Made by a program: the position numbers and the translations under genes
DNA from: Trema orientale
Lineage: Eukaryota > Streptophyta > Magnoliopsida > Rosales > Cannabaceae
NCBI GenBank assembly: GCA_002914845.1
Contig: JXTC01000391.1
Span: forward strand, 222,984 to 286,983
DNA length: 64,000 nt
Direction of reading: 5' to 3'
Shown: positions 47,431 through 58,879 of the stretch, piece after piece
Layout of the letters: each line of letters opens with the position of its first letter
How positions within the stretch are numbered: the first letter of the stretch is position 1
Notes under the pieces: generated by a model
Databases searched by the model: none
Told to the model about the DNA's origin: nothing
What the model saw: only the letters and a program-made list of their open reading frames with translations

Positions 47431-48759
47431 ATGGTCACCAAGAGAAGAAGAAAGACATCTTATAGTACCAAGAGAAGAAAAAGAGAGACATCTTATGATA
47501 GCATCCAAATCGACAACAACGATAAACAAAATCAGAGATTAGATCCATCCATAACAGATCTTCCACTGGACATACTAGCCAATATTCTATTAAGACTCTC
47601 AGCAACGAGCATTATTACGTGCAAGCGTGTATGCAAGACTTGGCGCGATTTGATTTTGGACCCTACATTCGCTAAACATGCTTACTTGGTGGTGCAAGAG
47701 AATACAACTATTTTGTTTCGAGACATACAAAGTTACTTAATAGAGCCTAAAAACGACCCTGATTTTCATCCAGGTTTTTGCCACTGTGAATCTATGTTTT
47801 GTAGGCCGAGTTGTCATTCTTCTGACATAAATCTCGAGACTAGACTGAAGGTTCCATTGTGCAAAACAAATGTTATGACCACCTCTGAAAATGTCCGCAA
47901 AGTACGCTTATCACGGTACAGCATTGTGAATTCTTGCAATGGCCTGCTTTGCTTGATTAGTAGGCAAGATCACCATGACCCGGTTGTTGTTTGCAATCCA
48001 ATCACGGGAGAGTTTATTCATATTTCTAACATTCTTCCTGAGAGTAGTGATTCGAAACATGTCTGGGTTTCTGATGTTTTTGGGTTGGGTTTCAGTCCAA
48101 AGAATAATCACTATAAAGTGATAAGAATGATAAGTCATTGGGATCCGGATTCTCCCTGTCGTACCATATTAGAAGCTGAAGTATATACACTTGGGGCAGG
48201 TTCGAGGAAGAAGGTTGATAATGTTCCATTTCCAGCTTTGTATCTTCAATTCCACACCTATCTCAACGGAGTTCTTTATTGGCTGTCCAATATTCGGCCA
48301 ACCAAGATTTTTTCTTTTGACTTGGATATGGAGCAATTTCACTTGCATAATGTTCCATCTGGTTGTTGTCGGAAACGTTTGACAATGGGAGTTTTGGGAG
48401 GTTCTCTCTATGTATGCGAGTCTGAAACCTCTGACCATGTTCGCATTGGTATATGGGTAATGGAAAAGTATGGTGACCGGAATTCTTGGACTAAATTGTT
48501 TACGATTGAGGAGTACGGGTACTATGGGGGACCGCGCGATGGGTCTTTTCGACCTATAAGTTACTTAAACAATGGAACAACGTTACTGTTGGTCCACTCT
48601 CCTAGCAATAAACTCATTCACTATCACCTAACAGGCTTGAATGGCGTGAAATCCAAAAGTATATGGATTTGTGGCCGAAAGATGTATTTTCAAGTCATTG
48701 TTCATACTCCAAGCTTCATTTCGCTCAAGGATATTCTAATGGAGGCGAACACGAACTAA
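47431..48759 (+). CDS. F-box protein with FBA-type C-terminal domain
   Basis: Single-exon CDS of 442 aa. A basic N-terminus (KRRRKTSY...KRRKRE, a possible nuclear signal) precedes an F-box at about residues 38-80 (ITDLPLDILANILLRLSATS, then CKRVCKTWRDLI and DPTFAKHA). The rest has F-box-associated domain features: IVNSCNGLLCLISRQ, VVCNPITGEF, FGLGFSPKNNHYKVIRM, AEVYTLGAGS, LNGVLYWLS, IFSFDLDMEQF and GGSLYVCE. Such proteins act as substrate receptors of SCF ubiquitin ligases through SKP1/ASK; the target is unknown. A Cys/His-rich insert (CHCESMFCRPSCHSS) after the F-box is unusual. The frame extends 15 bp upstream without an ATG, so 47431 is the first usable start, directly after a likely 5'-UTR splice acceptor. 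It lies in copy A of the duplication. Confidence 0.93.
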   Translation: MVTKRRRKTSYSTKRRKRETSYDSIQIDNNDKQNQRLDPSITDLPLDILANILLRLSATSIITCKRVCKTWRDLILDPTFAKHAYLVVQENTTILFRDIQSYLIEPKNDPDFHPGFCHCESMFCRPSCHSSDINLETRLKVPLCKTNVMTTSENVRKVRLSRYSIVNSCNGLLCLISRQDHHDPVVVCNPITGEFIHISNILPESSDSKHVWVSDVFGLGFSPKNNHYKVIRMISHWDPDSPCRTILEAEVYTLGAGSRKKVDNVPFPALYLQFHTYLNGVLYWLSNIRPTKIFSFDLDMEQFHLHNVPSGCCRKRLTMGVLGGSLYVCESETSDHVRIGIWVMEKYGDRNSWTKLFTIEEYGYYGGPRDGSFRPISYLNNGTTLLLVHSPSNKLIHYHLTGLNGVKSKSIWICGRKMYFQVIVHTPSFISLKDILMEANTN

Positions 48760-50366
48760 TCGAGGTAGGGATGTGCATTTGGTTTTGTTTTATTGCTACA
48801 TGATACTTGTTGCTAACTTTGTACTGTGATATCCTGAATTTTTTTTTGCACCCAGCTCCTCACATTTTTAAAAAAGTACCAATAATAGTTAATTTTAGCA
48901 ACATTCAATATTTATGTTATATGTATATGTCATTTCAATTATTTGAATTGTTAAATTACTATTGCTACTAATTTTTGCTTGCTAAGTAATTTTTGCATTA
49001 AAATGTTCAAAAATACTCTTCAGTACAAATTTTGACGTGTATTATGTTAATCAATAAAGCGTTATACACTTGTATTTTGCTATCCATTAGTGTTGGTTTA
49101 TTTCTTCTGATACCTTAGTAAGGTGATTATGATCAGAAATATTTGATTAAATAAACTGATAAGTTAAAGTTCTCATAAAATGTTTATTCTTGTTACGTGC
49201 TTATTTATTGTTATTTATTTATTACTCTTATTGCAACATAAAGTTAAGTGATCGTTATTTTATTAATTTAGGAAGAAGATATTTATATGTATAAAATTCT
49301 AGAACTGGCCACGATAACCGGGTTGATCTATCTAGAATACTACTTGAATCACTTTAAGTCTTCAAACAAGCCGTGATTGTCTTCTTCTTATTGATTCCTT
49401 GTTTCCGTTTCTCTTAAAAAAAATATTAACACTAATATGTGTATATATATATATATATTGGAATAAAGGAATTAAATCATAGAACTTGCTATAATTGTCT
49501 TGGGAAAATCGTATTAAATCAACATCACCTATTATCAAAGCTTAGTCTGAGGATAGCTTGCTTGCTCAATCGAAAGGATAATTTTCTCACTTAACGTCTA
49601 TTAATTATAGAAAATTGTTTTAGTATTATATAAATATTTAGTTCTTGATTTCTTTGAGCTAGAAGATATTTTTTAATATGAATTTCTCTTTTAGTCATGT
49701 GAAATTTTGGCAAGTTCTTCTGTACCTTAAGTGGCTTTTCTTAAAAAAAAAAAAATAGAAAAGGTCGACAACATTTGAAGTTTATCATTGTATTGCTGAA
49801 TGTTTTATTAGGAAGTGTATATATATTTATCAAATGAAAAGTTCAGTAAATTGGTTATTTTATTTAAGTATATATTGCTGAAATCTTGTGATAATGAGTT
49901 ACTTTTTAGTCTTTATTATGTTTTGTTAGGCAATACAATATACATGGGAATGTCAATCATCCAATTATCTATTCTTCGTTATGTACATATTACATCTGCA
50001 TTCGTTACTTAAGTTTCCATACTCATGTATATTATTACATTACAGATAATATTGTTGATATCTAAAATTGGAGGAGGAGCGTCACATTTCTGATCATGAC
50101 TTGTGTATATAAGAATTTTGATGCTATGATTTTTTGATAATGTATTTCGTACCAGTTTTTTAATGTGTCTGTTATGGATGACTTTTTGAGAGGTCCATGA
50201 ATTGATTTATGTTAGATCAACGATCTGTTTATTTTGTTTTATAAAAATTTCAAGAAAATTTTAAAATACCTATTCTGCTGCGTTCTTAATTTGTTTATAA
50301 AACTGCAGAAATCGTTTTCGGTAAAATCATTTTTTGAAATTTATTTTTCGAAATTTCCAGCAATTA
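48760..50366. other. Intergenic AT-rich tail of copy A, no gene seen
   Basis: 3' flank of the F-box gene. AATAAA-like sequence occurs near 49052 (ATCAATAAAGC). No second gene is seen before the duplication junction. Confidence 0.5.
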
Positions 50367-50404
50367 GTTTCTTAGAGAAACCAATATGGTTTCCCATAGT
50401 AACT

Positions 50405-50595
50405 AAAAGCCCAAACTTATTTACTTATATACAGAGCATTCTGCTAAAAAGAAACTAAACTAGTTTCTAGGAAACTTTTATAATTTCTTATGATTTACTT
50501 ATATAAAGGGCATTTTGCTAAAAGAAAATTAAACCTGCTTCTTAAAAATCACAAATGTTGTGATTTCCTGTGATTTATTTACATACAGGAAAACT
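50405..50595 (-). repeat. Minisatellite units, copy B
   Basis: Counterpart of 39270-39450, same unit in the same orientation, with scattered substitutions. Confidence 0.75.
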
Positions 50596-52290
50596 TTTGT
50601 TAATATGGTTACTAAAAACTAGAAACCTAATTATTTGGTTATCGGGAAATCAAATTAGTTAGTTTTTTCCATTTTTTTTTTTGGAGGAAATGTTTATTAG
50701 CTTCTCTTGAAGCCAAAAACTAAACTAAATTAGTTTCTACTAGTAACTAAAAACCACTCTAATAGTTAGCTACTAATTTGATTAGTAATAAGAAACAACT
50801 CTGATTACTGAGAGACCAAATTGGTTATATATATATATATTTTTTAAATGGAATGGCTACTCACTACCAAAAATCAAATTAGTTTCTATATTGGTTTTAA
50901 CGTTAATTAGAAACTAATTTAAGAGTAATATTATTTTTTGAAACTAGAAACTAATTTTAGAAATTATTATCTGAGAAACCAAATTAGTTACTACTAATAA
51001 TAATATGCAAAGAAACTATTAACCAGTAACAATAAGCTATAGCAACATCAAAAAGAAATTGCTATTAGTAATATAACAGTTTCTTTAAAAAAAAAATCTA
51101 ACAAAAAAGAAGGAATATATTTTCCACATTTGTTAGAGATTACGTGGAAAAGAAATAGTGTCTCATGTCTCTAAGTAGAAAAAAAAAAAAGAGTAGCTCT
51201 TTTTATATAAAAGAGGAGGAAGAAAAAAGATAAAATAATTTAAAATAAAAAATAAAAAATTACAAAAGAAACAATAAAATGAAGAAATAACAACCAAAAA
51301 AAAAAAAGAAAAGCTAAAAAGAAAATAAAATAATTAAATAAAATAAAGGTGGAGCAAATAAAAAAGGATAAATAATTAAAATAGTGAAAGAAAAAAAATG
51401 GAAAAAAATAAAAAAATGGAAAAAACAATAAGGAATAAAAAAACAAAAAGACTATGATGTGAAACTATGGTGACTTGAGCACTTGACTGGATTGGGGAAA
51501 AAGGCTTTAACTTGAATTAGAAAACCATTAGACCAAAATATTTTTTATAAAACGGTGTTTTATAAAGATTGTACACAAAATACAACTACATTTTCCAAAC
51601 TTAATATTTAAAAAAATAACACTTTATGTCGTACAGAATTTTAATTCTTTTTTAGAGATCATATTTTTGGTATTATTTTTAAAAAAATAGGTATAAATAT
51701 CCAAAATCCATAGATATGCTTGTGCCAAAGTCAATGGAAATCAATACTAAAGTTGTAAAGTACCTATGAGGTTCTGATCAAAAGCGGTGGTTATTGGTAA
51801 GTGATGACATCATGGAGTGGCCAGCAAAATTGCGGAGTCTAAGCGAGAGACAACGAGGAAGAGAAGGAATAAAAGATAAAGTGATATTTTTCTAAGAAAG
51901 AAGAAACATCGCATAGAATTAAGTCAAATGGGCCATTTAAATGATTATATTTTTTTTATTTTTTTTGAGTAAATGATTAGTAGCCAATCTTGAAACCAGA
52001 AGCGAAATTAGTTTCTAATGGTGACCCAAAATGTAGTTGGTTACTAATTTGCTTAGTGACGAGAAACCAACTTGAGAAACTAATATGATTACTGAGAAAC
52101 TAAATTGGTTACTGATTTTTTTTTTAGGACCAAGTTTTGGTTCTTGACAAGTCCCAATTGAACGCCCAAAAGGTTGATAAATATGTTTGATTTCAGTAGT
52201 ATATCGTACAACCTTATTTTGAGGAGAAAAAAAAAACTAGTTATTTTACTTATCTTTCTTGTACTCTCGAAATTGGGTCAGTTATTACTG

Positions 52291-52867
52291 GAGTTAAGAA
52301 GAGATTTGCTGAACTTGGTTTATGTTTCGCATGAAGTAAGGCAATATGCCATTTATGGAGGATGCTTACATCTGAACTAAAAATTGACTCCTCAAGTTTT
52401 GTGAAACTAATGCTTCAATCACATGTTACTGGAGGCTTTTGGCTGATAATTCAACCTTTCATTCAATCACTAGTATACAACCAAAAACGACTTCTCCAAG
52501 TTCTTCTCTTACCAAAAACAATTTCGCAAGTTCTCTTCTGATCAAAACAAAATGATTAGATTTTGCTATTGGAATCCGGAGACTCTATTTCATTGCTATT
52601 TTCATAACTTGATATAGTTGATTATACATATGTTGCTTGAAAAAAAAAAAATTTCAACATGGTCTGCCTGTCCAGTTCTACAAGAGTCACCTTCCACATG
52701 AGGATGAGATAATTAATTCGATTGATGAAAATAGAGATGATTTCCCTACTAAATATCTTGCTGACAAAACTGGGCTTAGTGGAGGGTGGAGGGGTTTCTC
52801 CATTGATCATCAACTAGTTGATGGTGGTGCTTTGGTTTTCCATTTGGTCAAGCCAACTGAATTTAAG
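52291..52867 (+). pseudogene. B3-domain gene fragment, copy B (decayed)
   Basis: Paralogue of 41188-41782. The first block (52291-52445) has a small deletion after the YAIY codons, shifting the frame into a stop. The second (52661-52867) is still open and reads HLPHEDEIINSIDENR and KYLADKTGLSGGWRGFSIDH. The splice signals present in copy A are lost: the AG before block 1 is TG, the GT after it is AT, and the AG before block 2 is AT. Only the final GT remains. Confidence 0.85.
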
Positions 52868-52983
52868 GTATTCTCTACATTTAAGAATTAAATATGGTGC
52901 CTTTTCTGTTCTTTCTCGAAAATATTGTACTTTTTTTCCCCTTTTTTCTATTTAAATTCGTAATTATTTGAATCAATTTACTG

Positions 52984-54321
52984 TCTGTTCGGGGTCGGAG
53001 TTGTGCTCTGGATTAATTATGTGACCTCGAACTTGTGCTACAGGTCAAGCACGAGATTGTGGAGAGTAGCTCGGTATCCAAAGATCACTGAAGCACACAC
53101 GTCAGAAATTCGGATTGATGGTGAATACGAAGAGATGTTGATAGAATGGACCGAAAATTGGTCTTAATTTGGGATGAGAGAATCCGAGAGGTAAAGGTCA
53201 CGGCTTGGAGAGGAATAAGTGGTGATGATGAGGATTAATAGGGGAGGTTCACGGTTTGGACAATAAAGAAGGCAAGAGGGAGATGTTTTATGTGTCTATA
53301 TGGAGGTGGTGGTGGCGGCAAGGACCACAGGTTTAGCATAAAAGCAAGAGCGAGAAGGGGAAGCTTGAGAGCTTTGGTCAAGAAAGAGAACGAGAGGGAG
53401 AGAGAAGGAAAAGAAGAGAGCCAAGGGGCATTGATGAAAGGAACAAGAGATAAAAGAAGAAAGACAAGAACGAGAATAAGAACAAGGATGAGAGAAGGGG
53501 ACCGGTTAAGAGAAAATTAAAGAGAGAAATGAGAGAAATTTGTATTAAAAGCTTATGGGTTCAACCAATGTTCTACAAATGTGGGGGGTTATGCCTTATT
53601 TATAGGCAACAATTCCCTTGTAATAGAAGAGATCTTGGACTACAAGTAGATGAGGTGTCAAGCCTCCATTGGCCGAGCTTGCTTAATGTACAAGAACTTG
53701 TCTTGCAAGTTCTTAAGCTAAAATGGAATGATTTTGCTTAATGAACAAGTACTTCTCTTGTAAGAGAAGATGTCTTAGGCTACAAGGACTTGTCATATAA
53801 GTTCTTTTTTCGCAAGTAATTTAACTTATGGTAGAAGTACTTAGGCAACAAGAAGATTAGGTGGCAGCCATATACAAGCCAACGAAGACTTGTGTTACAA
53901 GATCTTGGTGTGCAAGAGGCATCCGGAAGCTTCTAGAAAACTCGGACAGCTTGTATTGCAAGTACTTGAGCAGCAAGATCTTAGGGCGCAAGTTAGAGGA
54001 TTCTAGAGTGTTCCAGAATCATTAGGCGGCTTGTTCTTGAAGCCAAAGAACTTGTCTTATAAGCGCTTAGGCTACAAGATCTTGATGAGCAAGTTAGAAG
54101 AGTCCGGGCCTTCTAGAGTTGTCTAGAACCATTGGGTGGCTTGTGCATAAAGGGGAAAGCTCCAATGTGACGTGTAGTTTGACTTCCCTTCGAGTGAAAC
54201 GTAGCTTGACCCGTGCTATATGTAGTTTAGGTGAGCTAGCTTAGGTCTTGGTAATTCTTGTGCTTAATTAACACTAATCCATGTCTTAGGGTTAATCCCA
54301 AAAATTAAGAAAACTCCAAAA
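52984..54321. mobile_element. Unclassified 1.34-kb insertion, copy B only
   Basis: Copy A reads straight through at this point (near 41898). In copy B the flanking TACTG is duplicated (52979-52983 and 54322-54326) around an insert starting TCTGTTCGGGGTCGG and ending AACTCCAAAA. The interior is less AT-rich than its surroundings. It has a purine-rich GAGAG tract (53390-53520) and about six ACTTGTNTTGCAAG-like repeats between 53690 and 54100. There is no long coding frame, no inverted ends and no internal LTR pair. A 5-bp duplication suggests a solo LTR, but the TG...CA ends are not clean. Confidence 0.7.
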
Positions 54322-55951
54322 TACTGTTGATTTTCTTTTTATTACAAAATTAAATGCTTGTGATTTTCTGAATCTAGATGCCTCTTGAGATTGTGTACAT
54401 AATTAAATGCTATAGATTTTCTTTTCATTTGAATTTGTATAGCTTATCATGCTTTGACTACTCAATATATTTTTGGTAGCAAGATTTTCATTTTATGTTT
54501 TTACTATGCTATTATTCTTTTTAATATCAGGATGTTTATATTTTGACTTTTTTTTTAGGAATTGATTATGAAAAAATATGCTAAACTTGACCGTGGAAAT
54601 AGAAATCAATGAGAGATATGAATGAGGAAAAAAAAACAGAGAAACAAACAAAAACAAATTAAAGATGCTGAACTTTTTTAAAAATAAATAAATAAATAAA
54701 GATGCCAAAAGCTTAAAAAAAGTGCTTGGAATATTGAACTTTAAATTGGCCCAAGAAGAGTTTGACAATCTTAAAAACTGCCCAAAATGTGTTTCAAAAC
54801 AACTTTGTCATCCTGAGCCCAATAAGGCCCAATTCGAACCCAAAACCGACAAACTCACCTGAAAACCAAAATCCAAAATCTGACTAAGTCGTAACTCATT
54901 TCGGTCGGTTACGGGATTCCTCTATCAGAAATCCGAACCCGAATACCCTAAAACCTGCACAATGTGCACCTCTACGTTGGTCTTTGTTGTGGGTTTTTGG
55001 TTCAGATTTAGAAAGTCATCATGAGAAGTGCATCTCCAAGCTGATGAGGTAAATTTAAAAGAGAAAAATAGTAAATCAGTTTGATTAACTTAAAATCTTT
55101 GTTTTTCAAAGAGAATTAATGTTTTTAGTAAATCAATTGTACTTAATTTACATAAACTTTATGTAAAATTGAAAATAAAATTAATAATGGTGATGAATAA
55201 GTGGTAAAATCGGTTATGTGCTTGGTTTTTTTTTTCTTTTAAAAAAACACCGAACTAGTATTATATCACTTGAAATAAAGTCTTGTGTTATTCAATGAAA
55301 ATAAAATCAATAATAATGGCTAATAAATGGTAAATGACTTATTTACTCAAAAAAAGAAAAAGAAAAAACAAATGGTAAATTAGTTGTATATCACTTATTT
55401 ACTTGATCGACATGAATTCTTATTTTTTTAATAGCAAAATTTAACAATTGTTATAAAATTAGTGTAGATTAAGGATTTAAATAATTTTTTTCAAAAAGAG
55501 AAAATAAAATCAACAATGGTAGTAAATAAGTGGAAAATTAGTTATTTACTTGAAGAAAATAAATACCTTGAAAAATACATATAAAAAAATTAACCTTGAA
55601 AATAAAAAGATATCGTAAACAATGCTATATTGATAATTTACGTGATTTCAAAAAAATAACTTATTGGAAACTAAAATTAGTAACGGTGATAAATACGTGA
55701 TAAGTTATTTACTTGATTTATTTTTTCGAAAAATAAATGGTAAATAAGTAGTTTTTAGTTTCTTACATGATTTTCATAAGTGTTTTTTTAAAAAGAGAAA
55801 ATAAAATCAATAATGTTGGTAAATAAGTAGAAAGTTTATTATTTACATGATTTACCTTATTTTTTAAAAGAAAAATAAATCAATATTGATGCTAAATCAA
55901 TATTGATGCTAAATCAATTATTTCCTTATATATATATACTTATATATATAT

Positions 55952-56191
55952 GGTTGCCAATCCAATAGGTACTATTTTTTTTTACCTATGTGTAGGTATT
56001 TTTTTTAGCCGTTAGATCTTCATCTAATGGTGATCCAATGGCTATAATGAGGTACATGAAAACAGGTGCATCATTAATGATTTTTTTCTCTCTTACTTTT
56101 TAATATAAAAAAATGTGCATGATAAATTTTCATTGATCAAATTGATACTTATGCATTGGTTAAAAAAGAAATACCTACTGGATTTGTGCCC
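55952..56191. mobile_element. 240-bp MITE in a (TA)n tract, copy B only
   Basis: The ends are inverted: GGTTGCCAATCCAATAGGTA on the left and GGGCACAAATCCAGTAGGTA from the right, each bordered by a TA run. In copy A the same TA run (43785-43800) is uninterrupted. The interior has a TAGATCTTCATCTAATGG palindrome similar to one in the MITE at 11218-11899. Confidence 0.85.
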
Positions 56192-57317
56192 TATATATAT
56201 ATATATATATAAGGAAACGGTACATGGTAGATCAAGTGTTTAGTTGATTTACATTTTTTTTTTCAAAAAAGAAAAATTAAGCAACCGTGTGTGATATTAA
56301 ACAATATATCAATATTCAAACAAAAAAAAAATATTAGACACATCAATATCTTATATAAAAAATTTTATACCATATGGTGAAAGTGAGACTACGGTGCAAG
56401 ATTTTATTTAAATAAATTATTCAATCACTGGTGTAAGTTTTTGGTGTCTCAATATTTATTCAAAAAAAATACAGTATATCAATGATGTATTAAGAAAAAA
56501 TATATATATATGTCGATCTCTGCTTTTATATTCACTATCTAAATGTTATTTTTTTTTTTTGGAAATTAATCATTTTCCTCTACAAAAAAGATAGTTGAAT
56601 GGGAATTCTGTAATTTCATTTGACAGATATTCTGTTAAATGTCTTTTAAAATTTCGTGGTTTTAGTAATTTGCATATAATTTTTTTTTAAAAAAATGTAA
56701 GAAATAATTACATGGGTTTGGTTCTCTACAGGAATACAAAAAATGCAAGAAATAGACCACTAATGCCAGTGGGAACAAGCATCTCCATCCCTAGGGTCCT
56801 TCTCTAAGCTTCAGTAATATACACTAATTCTTTCCGGCCAAATATCACTGGAGCTCGAAGACCGAATGAACAATTTAGAATATTTAATCAGAGAGCGTAT
56901 GGAACTTAACTCTGCTTAAGGAACTCCAACGGAGCTGCGTGAGCATGAACCAGGTCTTCGATGAAAAATTATTGAAGGAGAAGAGAGAAGGGCAAAAGTG
57001 GAACAAACGAAAGTCTATTTAAAAAAAAAAAGCAGTTCTATTGCAACCTTTTTATCTACTTTCTCCACCCTATTTTTAAAATCACACTTCAATTAATATT
57101 TATAATTTTATTATTACTTTCTACACCCTATATTTTTATAATACTACCCCTTAATATAATCTTTTTCTTTCTCTTCCCACACTTTTTTTCACAGTTTTTC
57201 TCTAGTCATACCTATTACTATCCTTTCTGTACTTTTTTCTACTCTTTCATTTTTTTATTAACCCCCTTTCTATCGAAAAATTTTTAAGAGTTCTAGAGAT
57301 GATACGAGAGGTATGCT

Positions 57318-57805
57318 TGTTAGGAATTTTATTTCCTATGTTAGGCCACATATTTTATCAATTGTATTGGGCCATATTATTCTTAAACAGACCCAATAAG
57401 TGATTTAAATAGGGCTGGGTCAGGATATCCAACTGGGTATGGATACCAATGTGGATACCCTGTCAGTCACTCAGTTAGGGTTTGATGGATACCTAACAGG
57501 GGACTATTTAAAGAACCTATTAGGGTTATGGTCCCTGTAGCCAAAATATACGTACGCTCAATTCTCTATAACCTACCATCAGTTACAGGGAATTTCATCT
57601 GAGTGACATTAGGTTTTTAGGCTATAGAAGATCAAACTCTATAGTAATTACAGTCAATTACTATCACTTCCGCCTTCGGTTCATCGTCCAGACTACGGTA
57701 TTGATCATGGACTCAGGTATACTTATTGAATCCCTTCCTATCAGTTTTACATGAATATTCTAGGGTATGTATTTGGTTTTACAATCCCATATATTCATGC
57801 TATCA
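57318..57805 (+). repeat. 5' LTR of the copia element
   Basis: Starts TGTTAGGAATTTTATTTCC and ends ATGCTATCA. Carries a 21-bp segment (around 57597-57619) absent from the 3' LTR. Confidence 0.95.
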
Positions 57806-57807
57806 AG

Positions 57808-57819
57808 TGGTATCAAAGC
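57808..57819 (+). other. Primer-binding site, initiator tRNA-Met
   Basis: TGGTATCAAAGC, two bases after the LTR, one mismatch from the usual TGGTATCAGAGC. Confidence 0.85.
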
Positions 57820-58070
57820 GGGATTTCATGTTAAAATTGATTAGGTTTTCATGCATGTCTGTAGTTTTCAAAATCTATACCTATTTGGTTTTCTAGGGTT
57901 TAGATTTTACATACATGATTTGAAATTTTACATGATTTATTGAGTATTTGATGCTATGAGGGTTAAAGTAATTGAGTTTTGGGTCATAAGGTACGTGATT
58001 AGAGGTTAATAATCACGGATTTGAGAATTTGGTCTTAGGTTTTTCAGGTTTAAAAAAAAAAATTGGTGCA

Positions 58071-58770
58071 GGCCGTGGCACCGCCACATCAGTATAGGCC
58101 GTGGCGCTGACACAAGTCAGGCCGTGGCGCCGCAGCACCACAACCCGAGAGGTGGCGCCGCAGTGCCACTTCTTCTGTCATTTTAGATCAGTTTTTGATC
58201 TAATTTGAGATTTTGGGTCTCGTTTCGGATAGATTTGAGTCGGTTTTGACCTAATTCAAGGAGTTCCAATCCAAAACTTGACAAATTAAGTTCATTGCCT
58301 CAAATCTACTAAAGATAGACCCAAATTTATCCGTTGAAAACTCTTGTTTGGTTTTAAGAGTTGATAAATTTCATAAACTCAATTAATTTTGGTTCGTGTT
58401 TGTGAAAATTTTATTTGCTTGGGCATTTCAGATAATTTTCATTGCACCATTTGTCTTGTATGTTAGATTAAATACGATAAAGTAATATGTTGCCAAAGTA
58501 ATCTCTGTTGTGTAGTTTTGTTTAGTCTAACGCATAAAGATGTTGTGGGTTTGTTGTTAATGCGGATAACTATCGGCCTAAAGGAAGATGGTTATTTGGC
58601 ACGACAATAAACGCACCTGTGATAATGAGTATGTGACAATTGTTTGGTTTCCATGTGAGCAATAAATCGGCCCACAGGAAGGTTTGTTGTTTGACAGGAT
58701 TTATTGTCAGTATTTGATTATTACACCTAAGAGTACCACTTGCAAGTTAATACGTCGGCCCAAAGGAAGG
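58071..58770 (+). repeat. Copia leader with GC-rich and TCGGCC repeats
   Basis: A GC-rich block at 58071-58170 repeats GGCCGTGGCGC and GTGGCGCCGCAG about four times. Further on, TCGGCC(T/C)A(A/C)AGGAAG occurs at 58573, 58667 and 58755, about 90 bp apart. Both lie in the untranslated leader between primer site and gag. Confidence 0.7.
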
Positions 58771-58879
58771 CCTATTAATGTTGCGCTAGGTATCTTGTGA
58801 TGGTAGCCCACCTTATGTGATATATGACATATTTGCATATTTGTGATTATATTGTATGCTTATATATGACGTTTAAGTT

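Larger units (their letters stand above)
39228..50366 (+). repeat. Tandem segmental duplication, copy A (~11.1 kb)
   Basis: Sequence from GTTTCTTATAAAAACC (39228) onward matches sequence from GTTTCTTAGAGAAACC (50367) onward over the minisatellite, A-rich tract, B3 fragment, CCCGAACCC-rich block (42.6-42.9 kb), GTAAAT-rich AT blocks (42.9-43.9 kb) and the 45.3-46.07 kb block. No unrelated spacer lies between the copies if the unit is 39228-50366, which includes the F-box gene. By eye identity is about 94-95% in the better-conserved blocks. Insertions private to this copy are at 42299-42589 and 44205-45311. Confidence 0.88.

Noticed and set aside
53290-53520. Arg/Glu/Lys-rich open frame in the unclassified insertion
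   Set aside because: It is produced by the GAGAG-type low-complexity tract and has no recognisable domain.
52984-54321. Insertion considered as a Helitron (starts TC)
   Set aside because: It is not inserted between A and T, lacks a CTRR end with hairpin, and has a 5-bp duplication.
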